DNA of 64,000 nucleotides. Origin: JBDHXE01 sp035445085 (lineage in GTDB: Bacteria > Bacteroidota > Ignavibacteria > Kapaibacteriales > UBA2268). The number at the start of each line of letters is the position of its first letter. Position 1 is the first letter of the stretch. Positions 25,239 to 34,891 of this stretch are shown piece after piece. The position numbers and the translations under genes were made by a program. A model generated the notes under the pieces. It was not told the DNA's origin, made no database searches, and worked only from the letters and a program-made list of their open reading frames with translations. The DNA lies in NCBI GenBank assembly GCA_035445085.1, contig DAOMQA010000010.1:30915-94914 (forward strand), given 5' to 3'.

Positions 25239-26552
25239 CTACTGTTCTTTATGCTCGCTGTGGCTAAGTTTATTAGCGCTACGCTCTATTTCAAGATACT
25301 GATTTATTGAATTAGCTTTACTTATATTTTTTTTCTTTGTATAATAAGTAACTAAGGTATTGCATAGCAAATCCCTAACGCTATCACGTGTCGCTCTATT
25401 TTCTATTTGCATCCATGCTTTTTGTTCAAAATAAATATTTAGTCTCGAAATAGAATTACCTTTAAAATTAGAGGAAATAGCGGTATTAATATCTGCAAGT
25501 AATTTATTTGAAACGTAATTAGCTACATTCTTAATTTTTGTTGTATCTTTATTATGACTAACATTGAAGTTGTCAATTTTCTTTGATAATGAAGCAATAA
25601 CATTTGGGTCATTTAGTTCATAAACCTTATACTTTATAGGTATAGGGGGGCGAACTTTAATACTAATATCAGAGCTTTCAGTAAATTGTTTTTCATTTAA
25701 CGATTTTTTGATATCATTAACAACATCGATAGTTAGGTTTGTTTCTACCAACATTAGACCAGCACGTGACAATAAATTTCCAGAAAAGGAATTTAATAGC
25801 CCCCAATTTTTTAGAATATTTTGTCTTATGAATTGAGCTTGATTATATACTCTTTGATAGTCATCTCCGCCTAAACCTGTTCTTGAACGCAAAACTCTTA
25901 GTGTGGATACGGCATTTTTATGCCCCATCAGTTCTATAAGTCCAATAGCTTGAGAGAAACCGAACTCAACATAGTAATGAATTTTATCTAAATTTGCAAT
26001 TTTTGCAATCTCTTTCAGATAAGTATTACGACCCTTCAAAGCGCGTAATACAGTTAATTTATTTAGCCCAGTTGTATCATCATAACCACAATCAGCATAG
26101 GTATCGCGCGGAATAGATATTATTTCGGCTTTACCACTATCTATTAAGATTGAGAGAATATGATTAGCATCTGCATGTTTTGATGACGTGCCTAGTCTTG
26201 AATCAACACCAGTAATAGCTATATTTATTCTTTTGCCTTGATAAGATATTTTTGAAGGTTTCCCAGCATTTTCGTCTTCAGCTACTTGCTTTAGGTAATC
26301 TTGATAATTACTAACAGATATTTTTGTACTGTTAGTATCTTCAACTTCTAAGGTAGACTCAATATATTCTTTAGTATAGTTATCAGAGGTGTCTTTTACA
26401 GAGTCTCTTTTTACTGCTGTATTAATTTTATTGTCTATTGATTTGCCTCTTAGTTCTCCCGTTTCGTTACTAAAAAATAATAAATAACCGGAGGATAATA
26501 ATACAATAAGGATAATTATTATCGTTATAACTTTGTTGCCTTGCTTGCTCAA
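25239..26552 (-). CDS. LytR-CpsA-Psr (LCP) family protein with N-terminal membrane anchor
   Basis: 437 residues with an N-terminal membrane anchor (VITIIIILIVLLSSGYLLFF). The LCP core covers about residues 100-240: INIAITGVDSRLGTSSKHADANHILSIL...EIISIPRDTYADCG, with the Asp/Arg phosphate-binding residues of the family. LCP proteins transfer undecaprenyl-linked glycopolymers to acceptors at the outer face of the membrane. Beyond the core is a unique C-terminal region with charged, coil-like sequence and no recognised domain. Gram-negatives use such proteins in capsule or surface glycan attachment. It is followed by sixA and the UDP-xylose synthase gene. Confidence 0.82.
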   Translation of the reverse strand: MSKQGNKVITIIIILIVLLSSGYLLFFSNETGELRGKSIDNKINTAVKRDSVKDTSDNYTKEYIESTLEVEDTNSTKISVSNYQDYLKQVAEDENAGKPSKISYQGKRINIAITGVDSRLGTSSKHADANHILSILIDSGKAEIISIPRDTYADCGYDDTTGLNKLTVLRALKGRNTYLKEIAKIANLDKIHYYVEFGFSQAIGLIELMGHKNAVSTLRVLRSRTGLGGDDYQRVYNQAQFIRQNILKNWGLLNSFSGNLLSRAGLMLVETNLTIDVVNDIKKSLNEKQFTESSDISIKVRPPIPIKYKVYELNDPNVIASLSKKIDNFNVSHNKDTTKIKNVANYVSNKLLADINTAISSNFKGNSISRLNIYFEQKAWMQIENRATRDSVRDLLCNTLVTYYTKKKNISKANSINQYLEIERSANKLSHSEHKEQ

Positions 26553-26653
26553 TTCGATTAACTTAATAAAACTTAAAATTCAAAAATAATAAAAATGTAT
26601 CATTTTAGTTAATTTGAATTGAGATTTGACAAAAAAAATATATATTTGAAATA

Positions 26654-29128
26654 ATGGCTAAAAAGAAAAAGAGCGAAGATGTATTACAAATGTTTGAAAA
26701 AGAGAATGAAATAAGTGTAATACCTAAAAAATTATCGATTTTACCTTTACGTGATGTTGTAATTTATCCTAATATGATATTTCCTGTTTTAATAGGTAGG
26801 CAGTCTTCTATAAGAGCTGTTGCGACAGCTATGGAAAGGAATAAATATATATTTGTAACAGCGCAAAAGTCGCCAGAGGTAGAAGATCCAGAATTTGAAG
26901 ATTTATATTTAACAGGTACAATTTCTAAAGTAGTTCAAGTATTGCGTTTACCAAATAATCTTATAAAAGTGTTGATAGAAGGCGAAAGAGTAGCTTCGAT
27001 ACAATCCAAAAAAACAAAAAATGACTTCTTGGAAGCACAGATTAAAGTTAACAAAAATTTAGAACTTGTAAATGATAACGAGGAAATTGCACGTTTTCAT
27101 ACCTTAGCTAAGCTTTTTGAAGAATATATTAAGAAAGAAACAAGTATTCCATACGATACTATGCTTGCTTTTAATAATTTGACCGAACCTGTCCAAAAAC
27201 TATATTTTGCCGCTGCAAATTTAAAAACAAGTATTAACAATAGGCAATTAATATTAGAAGCGAGTGATCTAAAAGAACATTATTTACAAATTATCCGAGT
27301 ACTTAAAGAAGAAATTGAATTAAAGGAATTTGAAGGAGAGATTCATCAAAAGGTAGGCCAGACGCTACAAAAATCTCAAAAAAAGTTTATTATTCAAGAG
27401 CAAATAAGAGCCTTGCAAAATGAATTGGGTAGCGAAGATGAGGGCAATCCCGATATTCTGCAGATTAAAGAACTGTTAGAAAAGGCGCAATTACCAGAAA
27501 AGGTAGCTCTACATGCAAATGAAGAGTTAGAAAGATTAAGAAAGACTTCTCCGATGTCGCCTGAGTTTGCAGTAAATAGGAATTATTTAGAATGGATTGC
27601 TAAAATACCTTGGAAAATTGCCACAAATGACAATTTTGATATTAATCATGTAAAAAGTATTTTAGATGAAGATCACTTTGATCTAATAAAGCCCAAAGAA
27701 CGTATCTTAGAGTTTATAGCGGTTCTAAATATTATTGGTAAGCTAAAAAAGCAAATTATTTGTTTTGTTGGTCCTCCGGGAGTTGGCAAAACCTCTTTAG
27801 CTAAATCTATTGCTAGGGCATTAGGAAGGCAATTTGTAAGATTTTCCTTAGGCGGAATTAGAGATGAAGCCGAAATACGTGGGCATAGACGAACGTATAT
27901 TGGGGCTTTGCCTGGTAAAATTATTCAATCTATGAAAAAGGCAGGTACTACAAATCCTGTGATTTTATTAGACGAAATTGATAAAATGTCTTCTGACTTC
28001 AGAGGTGACCCATCTGCTGCATTATTAGAAGTTCTTGACCCAGAACAAAACTTTGCTTTTAATGATCATTTTTTAGAGGTGGATTATGACCTGTCAAATG
28101 TTCTATTTATTACTACTGCTAATGTAAAGTACGATATACCTTTGCCACTATTAGACAGAATGGAAGTAATTGAACTAACAAGCTATATTGATATTGAAAA
28201 ATTACAAATTGCAAAAAAACATATTATTCCAAAGGTTAAAGAAGAATCTGGGCTTGCTCAATTTAAAATTGACTTTGCAGACGAAGCAGTTTTGAGAATT
28301 ATCCGTGAATATACAAGAGAATCAGGTGTTCGTAGCTTGGAACGAGAAATATCCTCAATTTTTCGTAAATTAATTAAGGAAATTGTTGAAGAATATTATT
28401 TGTCAAAGCATAAAGAAAAATCTCAAGTAGATATTGATAGTTCTGAGCAAAGTGAGCATACTTTGTTAATTAAAGATACAAATTTTGTTAAAAAGTTAAA
28501 ACGTAAGAAGTTTGTTATAAACGCGGACGATGTTGAAAAATATCTTAAATCTCCCAAATTTAAGGAAAAGCCCGAAAATCTACTTGATAAGGTAGGTGTA
28601 GTAAATGGATTGGCTTGGACGAGTGTTGGAGGAGATATAATGTCTATCGAAGTGAATGTGATGTCTGGTAGAGAAAAACTTACACTAACTGGTAAATTGG
28701 GTGATGTAATGAAAGAATCGGCTGTTGCTGCACTTTCTTTTATTAGAGCTAATGCTAAAACTTTAGGTTTAGATGAAGATTTTGCCAAAGGTAAAGAAAT
28801 TCACATCCATGTCCCAGAAGGTGCAATCCCTAAAGATGGTCCTTCTGCTGGAATAACTATGGCCACAGCTTTATTGTCCGCCCTTTCAGGTAAATCTGTT
28901 CGTGGTGATGTAGCAATGACTGGTGAGATTACTTTAAGAGGTGATATTTTACCGATAGGTGGCTTAAAGGAAAAACTATTAGCAGCAAAAAGATTTGGTA
29001 TAAAAATAGTACTTATACCAGAAGGTAACTATAGTGATATAACTGAATTGAGTGCATTAATTGATAATCAAATTGAAGTAATTCCTATATCGAACTTTTT
29101 AAAATCCATTACATATAGTTTTAGATAA
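26654..29128 (+). CDS. lon: ATP-dependent protease Lon
   Basis: 824 residues, full length. LON substrate domain (PLRDVVIYPNMIFPVLIGR) at the N-terminus. AAA+ core with Walker A GPPGVGKTS around residue 373 and Walker B VILLDEIDKMSSDF. RDPSAALLEVLDPEQN is the sensor region. Peptidase domain with Ser731 in PKDGPSAGITMATAL and a Lys in GGLKEKLLAAKRFG. Lon degrades misfolded and regulatory proteins in the cytoplasm. The intergenic region upstream holds TTTG and TATATTTG boxes, but their spacing is not ideal. The gene starts at ATG 26654; no strong Shine-Dalgarno is seen. Confidence 0.98.
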   Translation: MAKKKKSEDVLQMFEKENEISVIPKKLSILPLRDVVIYPNMIFPVLIGRQSSIRAVATAMERNKYIFVTAQKSPEVEDPEFEDLYLTGTISKVVQVLRLPNNLIKVLIEGERVASIQSKKTKNDFLEAQIKVNKNLELVNDNEEIARFHTLAKLFEEYIKKETSIPYDTMLAFNNLTEPVQKLYFAAANLKTSINNRQLILEASDLKEHYLQIIRVLKEEIELKEFEGEIHQKVGQTLQKSQKKFIIQEQIRALQNELGSEDEGNPDILQIKELLEKAQLPEKVALHANEELERLRKTSPMSPEFAVNRNYLEWIAKIPWKIATNDNFDINHVKSILDEDHFDLIKPKERILEFIAVLNIIGKLKKQIICFVGPPGVGKTSLAKSIARALGRQFVRFSLGGIRDEAEIRGHRRTYIGALPGKIIQSMKKAGTTNPVILLDEIDKMSSDFRGDPSAALLEVLDPEQNFAFNDHFLEVDYDLSNVLFITTANVKYDIPLPLLDRMEVIELTSYIDIEKLQIAKKHIIPKVKEESGLAQFKIDFADEAVLRIIREYTRESGVRSLEREISSIFRKLIKEIVEEYYLSKHKEKSQVDIDSSEQSEHTLLIKDTNFVKKLKRKKFVINADDVEKYLKSPKFKEKPENLLDKVGVVNGLAWTSVGGDIMSIEVNVMSGREKLTLTGKLGDVMKESAVAALSFIRANAKTLGLDEDFAKGKEIHIHVPEGAIPKDGPSAGITMATALLSALSGKSVRGDVAMTGEITLRGDILPIGGLKEKLLAAKRFGIKIVLIPEGNYSDITELSALIDNQIEVIPISNFLKSITYSFR

Positions 29129-29168
29129 ATAATGAAAATATCACATCCTATAATCCTATAAGGTATAT

Positions 29169-29948
29169 ATGCTTCCCAACCATACATTTGTTATATTAGC
29201 GCATAAGGACTCCATATACATTGAAGAATGTATTATGTCTATTGTTAATCAAAAGGGTAGTAATAGTGAAATTATTATGACTACCTCCACTCCATCTAAA
29301 TTTTTAAATGATATATCAGAGAAGTATAATATTAAAATGTATATTAATACCAGAAAAAATAATTATATCACAACTGATATGAACTTTGCTTTGCAAACTA
29401 CTAAAACTAAGTTTGTAACGCTGGTTCATCAAGATGATGTCTACTTAGAAAACTATGTAGAAAATATTGATTTTAGCAAGGATTTTTTAATTAGATTTAC
29501 AAATTATAAAGAATTAAGAGATGGAAACATTATTAACAATAACCTGCTTTTATGGATTAAAAGATTAATATTATTACCTTTCCTATTCAAGAATAATATT
29601 AAATCACAATTCATAAAGTTTATATGCGTAGCTTTTGGGAGTACTATCTGTTGTCCATCTGTTACTTATAATAGAGAACGGCTAAATGATTTTCTATTTG
29701 ATGAAAGTTTTAAAGTAAGCTTAGATTGGGAAGCTTGGCTTAGAATTTCAAAAATGGAAGGCTCATTTTATTATATAAAAAAGCCATTAATATTGCATAG
29801 AATTCACAAAGACTCTACAACGTCTTATGGCATAAAAGAAAATATACGCTACAATGAAGATGTAAAAATATTAACAAGTATTTGGGGACAAGTGTGTGCC
29901 AAATTTATTATGTATTTTTACCAGCAGAGTATGCATTCTAATAAATAA
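29169..29948 (+). CDS. Family 2 glycosyltransferase
   Basis: 259 residues. The N-terminal TFVILAHKDSIYIEECIMSIVNQKG matches the nucleotide-binding strand and first motif of GT-A family 2 enzymes. The DxD-like motif is HQDDVYLENY (residues ~90). The acceptor side shows FDESFKVSLDWEAWLRISK, the pattern D-W-E-x-W of these enzymes, and LHRIHKDSTTS. It lacks a transmembrane tail except a short hydrophobic stretch. Probably adds sugars to a surface polysaccharide. It lies after lon with a short gap and before the convergent glucan phosphorylase. Confidence 0.82.
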   Translation: MLPNHTFVILAHKDSIYIEECIMSIVNQKGSNSEIIMTTSTPSKFLNDISEKYNIKMYINTRKNNYITTDMNFALQTTKTKFVTLVHQDDVYLENYVENIDFSKDFLIRFTNYKELRDGNIINNNLLLWIKRLILLPFLFKNNIKSQFIKFICVAFGSTICCPSVTYNRERLNDFLFDESFKVSLDWEAWLRISKMEGSFYYIKKPLILHRIHKDSTTSYGIKENIRYNEDVKILTSIWGQVCAKFIMYFYQQSMHSNK

Positions 29949-29964
29949 AGTGTGCTTATGTCAA

Positions 29965-31692
29965 TCAAATAGTAGCTTGATATAGATTAAGATACTCTTT
30001 CAACATACGTGCCGTAGTAAAGTCATTACTTACTTTCCTGAATGCATTTTGAATTAATTCATTCCAAGCATTGCTATTGTTGTATATGCGTAGCACTTCT
30101 TCAATATCTAATAATATTTGATTTGCCAATTCTATATTACTTAGATCATTCACACATATATCTCCAATTTTAAATCCTATTTTGCTATCATATGCTTCGT
30201 CCCACCAACCATCTAATATACTTAAATTAATAGATGCATTTAAAGATGCTTTCATTCCAGATGTTCCACAAGCTTCTAAGCCACGAATTGGATTGTTAAG
30301 CCATATATCAGTAATGCTAAAAAGGATTTTCGCTATATCTATATTATAATTCTCAATAAATATTATATTCTCTTGTAACTTATGTTTTTTTATATCATTA
30401 AGTATATTTTTGATGATGTGTTGCCCTTCTATGTCGGCAGGATGAGCTTTCCCAGAAATAAATAGAATTACATTGTTGTTTCTATCAAAGAATGAAATTA
30501 AATTATCAATATCGGAAAACAATAGTTCTGTTCTTTTATATGGTGCAAATCTTCGAGCAAAGCCAATGATAAAAGAGTGATTAGGAATATCTACATTTTG
30601 ATATAAGCTAAGTAATGATTGACTTTTATTATAAAAGTTATGCTGGATAAGATTACTTAGCGCCTTGTTTTTAAGTGCATGTTTGATATTAATGATATTA
30701 GATTGCTTTTGCGTACCATCTTGCATTAAGAACGGCGTAAATTGTTCTGGCATCCAATCTTTTAAATAAACCCCATTAGTTACATTAGCAAACTCAATAT
30801 CTTTAAATGTATTACTCCATATTCTCTGTGCAACTTTATTATGTAACTTCGATACGGTATTATGAATTTTTGAAAGTCTAATAGATAATGCAGTCATCGA
30901 GAAATTTGTATTTTCTAAGGTAGCACCTAACTCTATGAATCTATTGAATCTTATATGCCTTAAAAGGTCTGAATTTGTAAGAATTTCCTTTAATAAACGT
31001 ATATCAAACTCTTCATTACCATGAATAATAGGTGTATGTGTAGTAAAAATATTACTTTTCTTTATTATTTGAAGTGCTTGATTAAAATTATTAATTTTAT
31101 CTGCTAATTGATTAACTCTTTCTAAAAATGCAAAAGCGGCATGCCCTTCATTAATATGTAAAATATCTATCGTAATATCAAGAAATTCAAGAATTTTAAT
31201 TGCTCCTTGCCCTAAAAGAATTTCTTGGAGTAAACGGGTATATCTTGAAGATGTATAAAGCATGTCGGTAACATTTTCAAAAGATAAATTATCTTTAACA
31301 TTAGTGTCTATCAAATACAAGCTAATATTTTTTATATTAGTTTGCCTTACTTTAAATTTAATGATACTGCCATTAAGCCTAATACTAAAAATTTTTATTT
31401 CTCCATTATCTAAAATATTTTTAAAATCCAACATCTTTTCATCAATATTATCTATGCCAGATAATTGATTAAATTCATCGTCAAAGGATTGAATAAAATA
31501 CCCTTCGCGATAAAATAAGCCAAAAGCAGTAATCGATACATTTTGATCAGAAGCTTCTTTGAGGAAATCACCAGCTAATATGCCCAAGCCACCAGCATAA
31601 TTATTAATTTTACTACTATAGCCGTATTCTGGGCTTATATATATAATATTCTTTTTGCTTATATTTACTAATTCAGTATTTTTGATTTTCAT
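29965..31692 (-). CDS. Alpha-glucan (glycogen) phosphorylase, short form
   Basis: GT35 phosphorylase releasing glucose 1-phosphate from alpha-glucans. 575 residues from ATG 31692; the longer open frame to 31815 would overlap the divergent Sua5 gene and is rejected. Family features: SPEYGYSSKINNYAGGLGILAGDFLKEASD, HINEGHAAFAFLERV, THTPIIHGNEEFD, VTNGVYLKDW, GFARRFAPYKRTELLF. The pyridoxal phosphate Lys is in GTSGMKASLNAS. It is the shorter TIGR02094-like type rather than the ~800 residue classical form. No other glycogen genes are adjacent. Confidence 0.91.
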   Translation of the reverse strand: MKIKNTELVNISKKNIIYISPEYGYSSKINNYAGGLGILAGDFLKEASDQNVSITAFGLFYREGYFIQSFDDEFNQLSGIDNIDEKMLDFKNILDNGEIKIFSIRLNGSIIKFKVRQTNIKNISLYLIDTNVKDNLSFENVTDMLYTSSRYTRLLQEILLGQGAIKILEFLDITIDILHINEGHAAFAFLERVNQLADKINNFNQALQIIKKSNIFTTHTPIIHGNEEFDIRLLKEILTNSDLLRHIRFNRFIELGATLENTNFSMTALSIRLSKIHNTVSKLHNKVAQRIWSNTFKDIEFANVTNGVYLKDWMPEQFTPFLMQDGTQKQSNIINIKHALKNKALSNLIQHNFYNKSQSLLSLYQNVDIPNHSFIIGFARRFAPYKRTELLFSDIDNLISFFDRNNNVILFISGKAHPADIEGQHIIKNILNDIKKHKLQENIIFIENYNIDIAKILFSITDIWLNNPIRGLEACGTSGMKASLNASINLSILDGWWDEAYDSKIGFKIGDICVNDLSNIELANQILLDIEEVLRIYNNSNAWNELIQNAFRKVSNDFTTARMLKEYLNLYQATI

Positions 31693-31732
31693 AATAATAT
31701 TGGAAATTGTTTCAAAATAAAAATGTAATTTA

Positions 31733-32707
31733 ATGATAATTACCAAAATATTAGACGGAATAAATAATATATCCGAAACAATAGCACTAACTACGGAGTG
31801 TCTGAATAATGGCAAACCAGTAGCATTTCCTACTGAAACAGTTTATGGAATTGGTGCTAAGATTTATGATGAGAACGCCTTATACAAAGTGTTTCAAATA
31901 AAAAAAAGAAATATTGGCAATCCTTTGTCAGCGCATATTGCTTCTCTTGATGATGTCAATTATTTGTGCAACGATATCCCAAATGACTTTTGGAAAATAG
32001 CAGATAAGTTGTTGCCGGGCCCTATATCGATAATTATGCCCAAAAAGCCGACAATTTCGGAACTTGTAACAGGAAAATTAGAATCTATTAATATAAGAAT
32101 GCCAGATAATCAAATTTTTATTGAGTTAGCAAAAAGTGTAGGACAACCTATTGCAGCTACATCAGCTAATTTATCTGGACGACCATCACCTAATACAGCT
32201 TTGTCTGTTTTTGATGATTTAAGCGGCAGGGTAGATTATATCATTGATGGGGGGCGATGCAAGTATTCAATTGAATCAACGGTATTGAGCATGATAGGGG
32301 AGGAGCCAATATTAATCAGACCGGGAGTGATACCACAACAAGCTATAGAAATAATACTTGGTAAAAAGATTTTATCAAATGATAATAGTATAGTAAAAGT
32401 TAACAACTCAACGCAATCTGCTATCAGTAATTTTAAATGCAAAATAAGTTATTCATTGTCTACCAACGATGTAGAAAAATACATCCTTAAAAATATAGAA
32501 AAAAATATCTTACTTTTAGTAGGTGAATATAATATTAATGCGATAAATCATAATGCAAAAATATTATTGAACCAAGAAACACTTTTTGAAAGCATAAGGT
32601 ATGCAGAAAAAAATAAATTTGATGAAGTTATTGTCATTTTTGATAATTTTGTAAATGGAATTGAATTAATTAAACATAGATTAAAATTTGCACAAGAATT
32701 AAAATAA
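31733..32707 (+). CDS. Threonylcarbamoyl-AMP synthase (Sua5/YwlC/TsaC)
   Basis: Makes threonylcarbamoyl-AMP for t6A37 modification of tRNAs reading ANN codons. The YrdC domain (~1-215) has KPVAFPTETVYGIGAKIYDENALYKVFQIKKR, GPISIIMPKK, RMPDNQ and PIAATSANLSGRPSP. The C-terminal Sua5 domain (~225-324) is present, so this is the two-domain Sua5 type. tsaB, another t6A gene, lies at 53.8-54.4 kb. The HPr gene starts two bases after the stop. Confidence 0.93.
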   Translation: MIITKILDGINNISETIALTTECLNNGKPVAFPTETVYGIGAKIYDENALYKVFQIKKRNIGNPLSAHIASLDDVNYLCNDIPNDFWKIADKLLPGPISIIMPKKPTISELVTGKLESINIRMPDNQIFIELAKSVGQPIAATSANLSGRPSPNTALSVFDDLSGRVDYIIDGGRCKYSIESTVLSMIGEEPILIRPGVIPQQAIEIILGKKILSNDNSIVKVNNSTQSAISNFKCKISYSLSTNDVEKYILKNIEKNILLLVGEYNINAINHNAKILLNQETLFESIRYAEKNKFDEVIVIFDNFVNGIELIKHRLKFAQELK

Positions 32708-32708
32708 T

Positions 32709-32981
32709 ATGGAAGAATTAGAAAAAGAGGTTGAAGTGAGGAATAGGGCAGGTTTGCACACACGTCCTGCTGCAATGTTAGTAAAGCTCTCTGCAAAATA
32801 TCATTCAGAGATATATTTAATAAAAGATGGTTTTACTATAAATGCTAAAAGTATTATAGGAGTTATGACATTGGCCGCAGAATTTGGAGCTAAATTAATG
32901 GTGCGTGCCGAAGGAATAGACGCCAAAGAAGCCATTGATGGAATTGCCCAATTATTTGATGATGGCTTTGGAGAACCATAA
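32709..32981 (+). CDS. ptsH: HPr phosphocarrier protein
   Basis: 90 residues, full HPr fold. The active-site His17 is in RNRAGLHTRPAAMLVKLS and the regulatory-site Ser48 is in TINAKSIIGVMTLAA. HPr accepts a phosphoryl group from enzyme I. The Ser site suggests that HPr kinase control may exist, but no hprK is seen here. It overlaps ptsI by one base (the last base of the stop is the first base of its ATG), which implies tight coupling. Upstream Sua5 ends two bases before it. Confidence 0.93.
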   Translation: MEELEKEVEVRNRAGLHTRPAAMLVKLSAKYHSEIYLIKDGFTINAKSIIGVMTLAAEFGAKLMVRAEGIDAKEAIDGIAQLFDDGFGEP

Positions 32982-34735
32982 TGGATAATAATTTCATCAA
33001 TTCAAGCGATAGCGATACAAATCATTCTAAAGGTTCAGGGATACTAAAAGGTATTCCAGCTTCAAACGGAATTGTTGTAGGTAAATGCTTTGTAGTTGAT
33101 GATGTAATAAATATCATTGCTAATGAGCTGATTAGCGATGAAGAAGTCGGAAATGAAATTACGAGATTGGAAGAAGTTTATCGTTTAATTAGAGCCGAAT
33201 TCGATGAGGCATATCATAAGGTTCAAACAGTTAGTAATAGCGTTAGAGCAATCATTGAATCGAATTTATTTATTGTAAATGATGTTTATATTGAAAAAGA
33301 AATAGTTAATATTATTAAAGATAGGCATAGTGCCGAAAGTAGCGTCATTCAAGTTTTCGAGAAACAAAAAACATTCTTTAAAAAGTCTAAAGACCCTATA
33401 CTTAGGGAAAGAAGTGTAGAGCTTGACCATATTAAGCAAAGACTAATAAGTAAACTAAAGCAACAAGAAATAGTATATTCTAATGCTAAAAATAAGATAT
33501 TGATTGTAGTTAATGTAACCCCAAATGATCTACTACATTTTGTAGAAGCAGGTATTATCGGAATGGTTACGGAAGTAGGTGGGATAGCATCGCACGTATC
33601 AATTATGGCAAGAGCATACGGATTACCAGCCGTAATTGGTGTAAAAGATGCAGCTAACCTAATTAGTAACGGTGATAATGCCATTGTAGACGCTTATGCT
33701 GGTAGTGTATACTATAACCCTAATTATACGCTACTAAAGTCATATAAAATTAAAATAGAAAAGATTAGAGAACGCAGGGAACGATTAGGCAAGCTAATTG
33801 ACATAGAATCTATGACTAAAGATAATAGAAGGGTCATAGTTTCGGCAAATGCAGATAAATACGAAGAGGTTATGGAAGCAATAATAAATGGGGCCGAAAA
33901 TATTGGTCTCATGCGTTCTGAAATGATGATAATTTCATTAGGGAAAATACCCGATGAAAAGACTCAATATGAGTATTACCACAAATTAGCACAGGCAGTA
34001 TATCCCAAAAAAATTACAATTAGGGTGTTTGATATCGGAAGCGATAAGTATTCGGAAGGTATTCCACTTAGTGAGAATAATCCTGCGTTAGGTTTTCGTG
34101 GTATTAGGTATCTGTTAGCAAGTGAAGATTTGTATAAGGCGCAGCTGAGGGCTATTCTTAGAGCATCATCGATGAAAAATATTAAGATATTGTTGCCAAT
34201 GATTTGCTCTATTTCAGAAGTTGAAGATACCAAGCGTATTATAGATAGTATAAAACAAGAATTGATAAGTCAAGATATTCCGTTCGATAATAATATTGCC
34301 GTTGGAGTAATGATAGAAACACCAGCAGCAGTTATTATGCTTGCAGAATTATGTAAATATGTCGATTTCTTTAGTATTGGTACTAATGATCTAACACAAT
34401 ATACATTAGCGACAGATAGAGATAATTCATTAGTTACAAATTATTATGATACTTTTCATCCGTCCGTTATCAGGCAAATAAAGTATGTATCAGAAATAGC
34501 AAATAAAGCAGGCATTCCTATTTCTGTTTGTGGTGAATTAGCTGGTCATAGCGCTGCTACAGAACTGTTAATTGGATTGGGTGTAAATGAACTTAGTGTA
34601 GCGCCTTCATTATGCTTGGAAATAAAAAGTAAAATACTTAGCTCAAACTACGCAAAATTAAAAAGAATAATGACAAAACTTATAAAATTACCTGATTCCA
34701 CAAGCATTTTATCAGTTTTAGAAAAAGATAAGTAA
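32981..34735 (+). CDS. ptsI: PTS enzyme I
   Basis: Phosphoenolpyruvate-protein phosphotransferase, 584 residues. GIPASNGIVVGK opens the HPr-binding domain. The phospho-acceptor His205 is in GGIASHVSIMARAYGLPAVIG. The PEP-binding barrel has ENIGLMRSEM, FDIGSDK, ENNPALGFRGIRYLL, FSIGTNDLTQYTLATDR and the Cys of ISVCGELAG. No GAF domain is present, so it is EI rather than EI-Ntr. No EII gene is in the window, so a sugar cannot be named; a regulatory PTS is an option. Its stop is followed after ~48 bases by an orphan CRISPR repeat. Confidence 0.95.
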   Translation: MDNNFINSSDSDTNHSKGSGILKGIPASNGIVVGKCFVVDDVINIIANELISDEEVGNEITRLEEVYRLIRAEFDEAYHKVQTVSNSVRAIIESNLFIVNDVYIEKEIVNIIKDRHSAESSVIQVFEKQKTFFKKSKDPILRERSVELDHIKQRLISKLKQQEIVYSNAKNKILIVVNVTPNDLLHFVEAGIIGMVTEVGGIASHVSIMARAYGLPAVIGVKDAANLISNGDNAIVDAYAGSVYYNPNYTLLKSYKIKIEKIRERRERLGKLIDIESMTKDNRRVIVSANADKYEEVMEAIINGAENIGLMRSEMMIISLGKIPDEKTQYEYYHKLAQAVYPKKITIRVFDIGSDKYSEGIPLSENNPALGFRGIRYLLASEDLYKAQLRAILRASSMKNIKILLPMICSISEVEDTKRIIDSIKQELISQDIPFDNNIAVGVMIETPAAVIMLAELCKYVDFFSIGTNDLTQYTLATDRDNSLVTNYYDTFHPSVIRQIKYVSEIANKAGIPISVCGELAGHSAATELLIGLGVNELSVAPSLCLEIKSKILSSNYAKLKRIMTKLIKLPDSTSILSVLEKDK

Positions 34736-34783
34736 TAAATATTAAGATAATATAGAGAATCTATGCCCGAAATATCCCCGCTC

Positions 34784-34819
34784 GTTGTAGTTTGATTTGA
34801 ATTTAGTATATTTGAAAGT
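34784..34819 (+). repeat. Orphan CRISPR repeat beside ptsI
   Basis: An exact 36-bp copy of the repeat of the array at 36883-39494, about 2 kb from that array. The EcoRI-type R-M genes lie between. The copy carries the same TTG-N19-TATATTTG element (TTG at 34785-34787, TATATTTG at 34807-34814). The next base sequence (34820-~34850) could be a spacer remnant, but no second repeat closes it. Confidence 0.97.
34785..34814 (+). promoter_or_regulatory. Promoter-like element inside the orphan repeat
   Basis: TTG, a 19-base gap and TATATTTG, matching the Bacteroidota -33/-7 form. The -7 box lies 77 bases before the EcoRI-type start codon, on the same strand. It could drive the R-M genes; this is inference from sequence only. 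The same element is in every repeat of the main array. Confidence 0.5.
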
Positions 34820-34891
34820 AAGGTGCAAGATTAAATATCGACAGAACGAGCTTTATTGCTAAATTTGCAAGAATAAAAAAGGACTAATATA

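Noticed and set aside
31693..31815. N-terminal extension of the glucan phosphorylase
   Set aside because: It overlaps the divergent Sua5 gene, and the family start fits the ATG at 31692.
34820..34891. Second degenerate repeat after the orphan repeat
   Set aside because: No stretch resembling the repeat occurs before the endonuclease gene.
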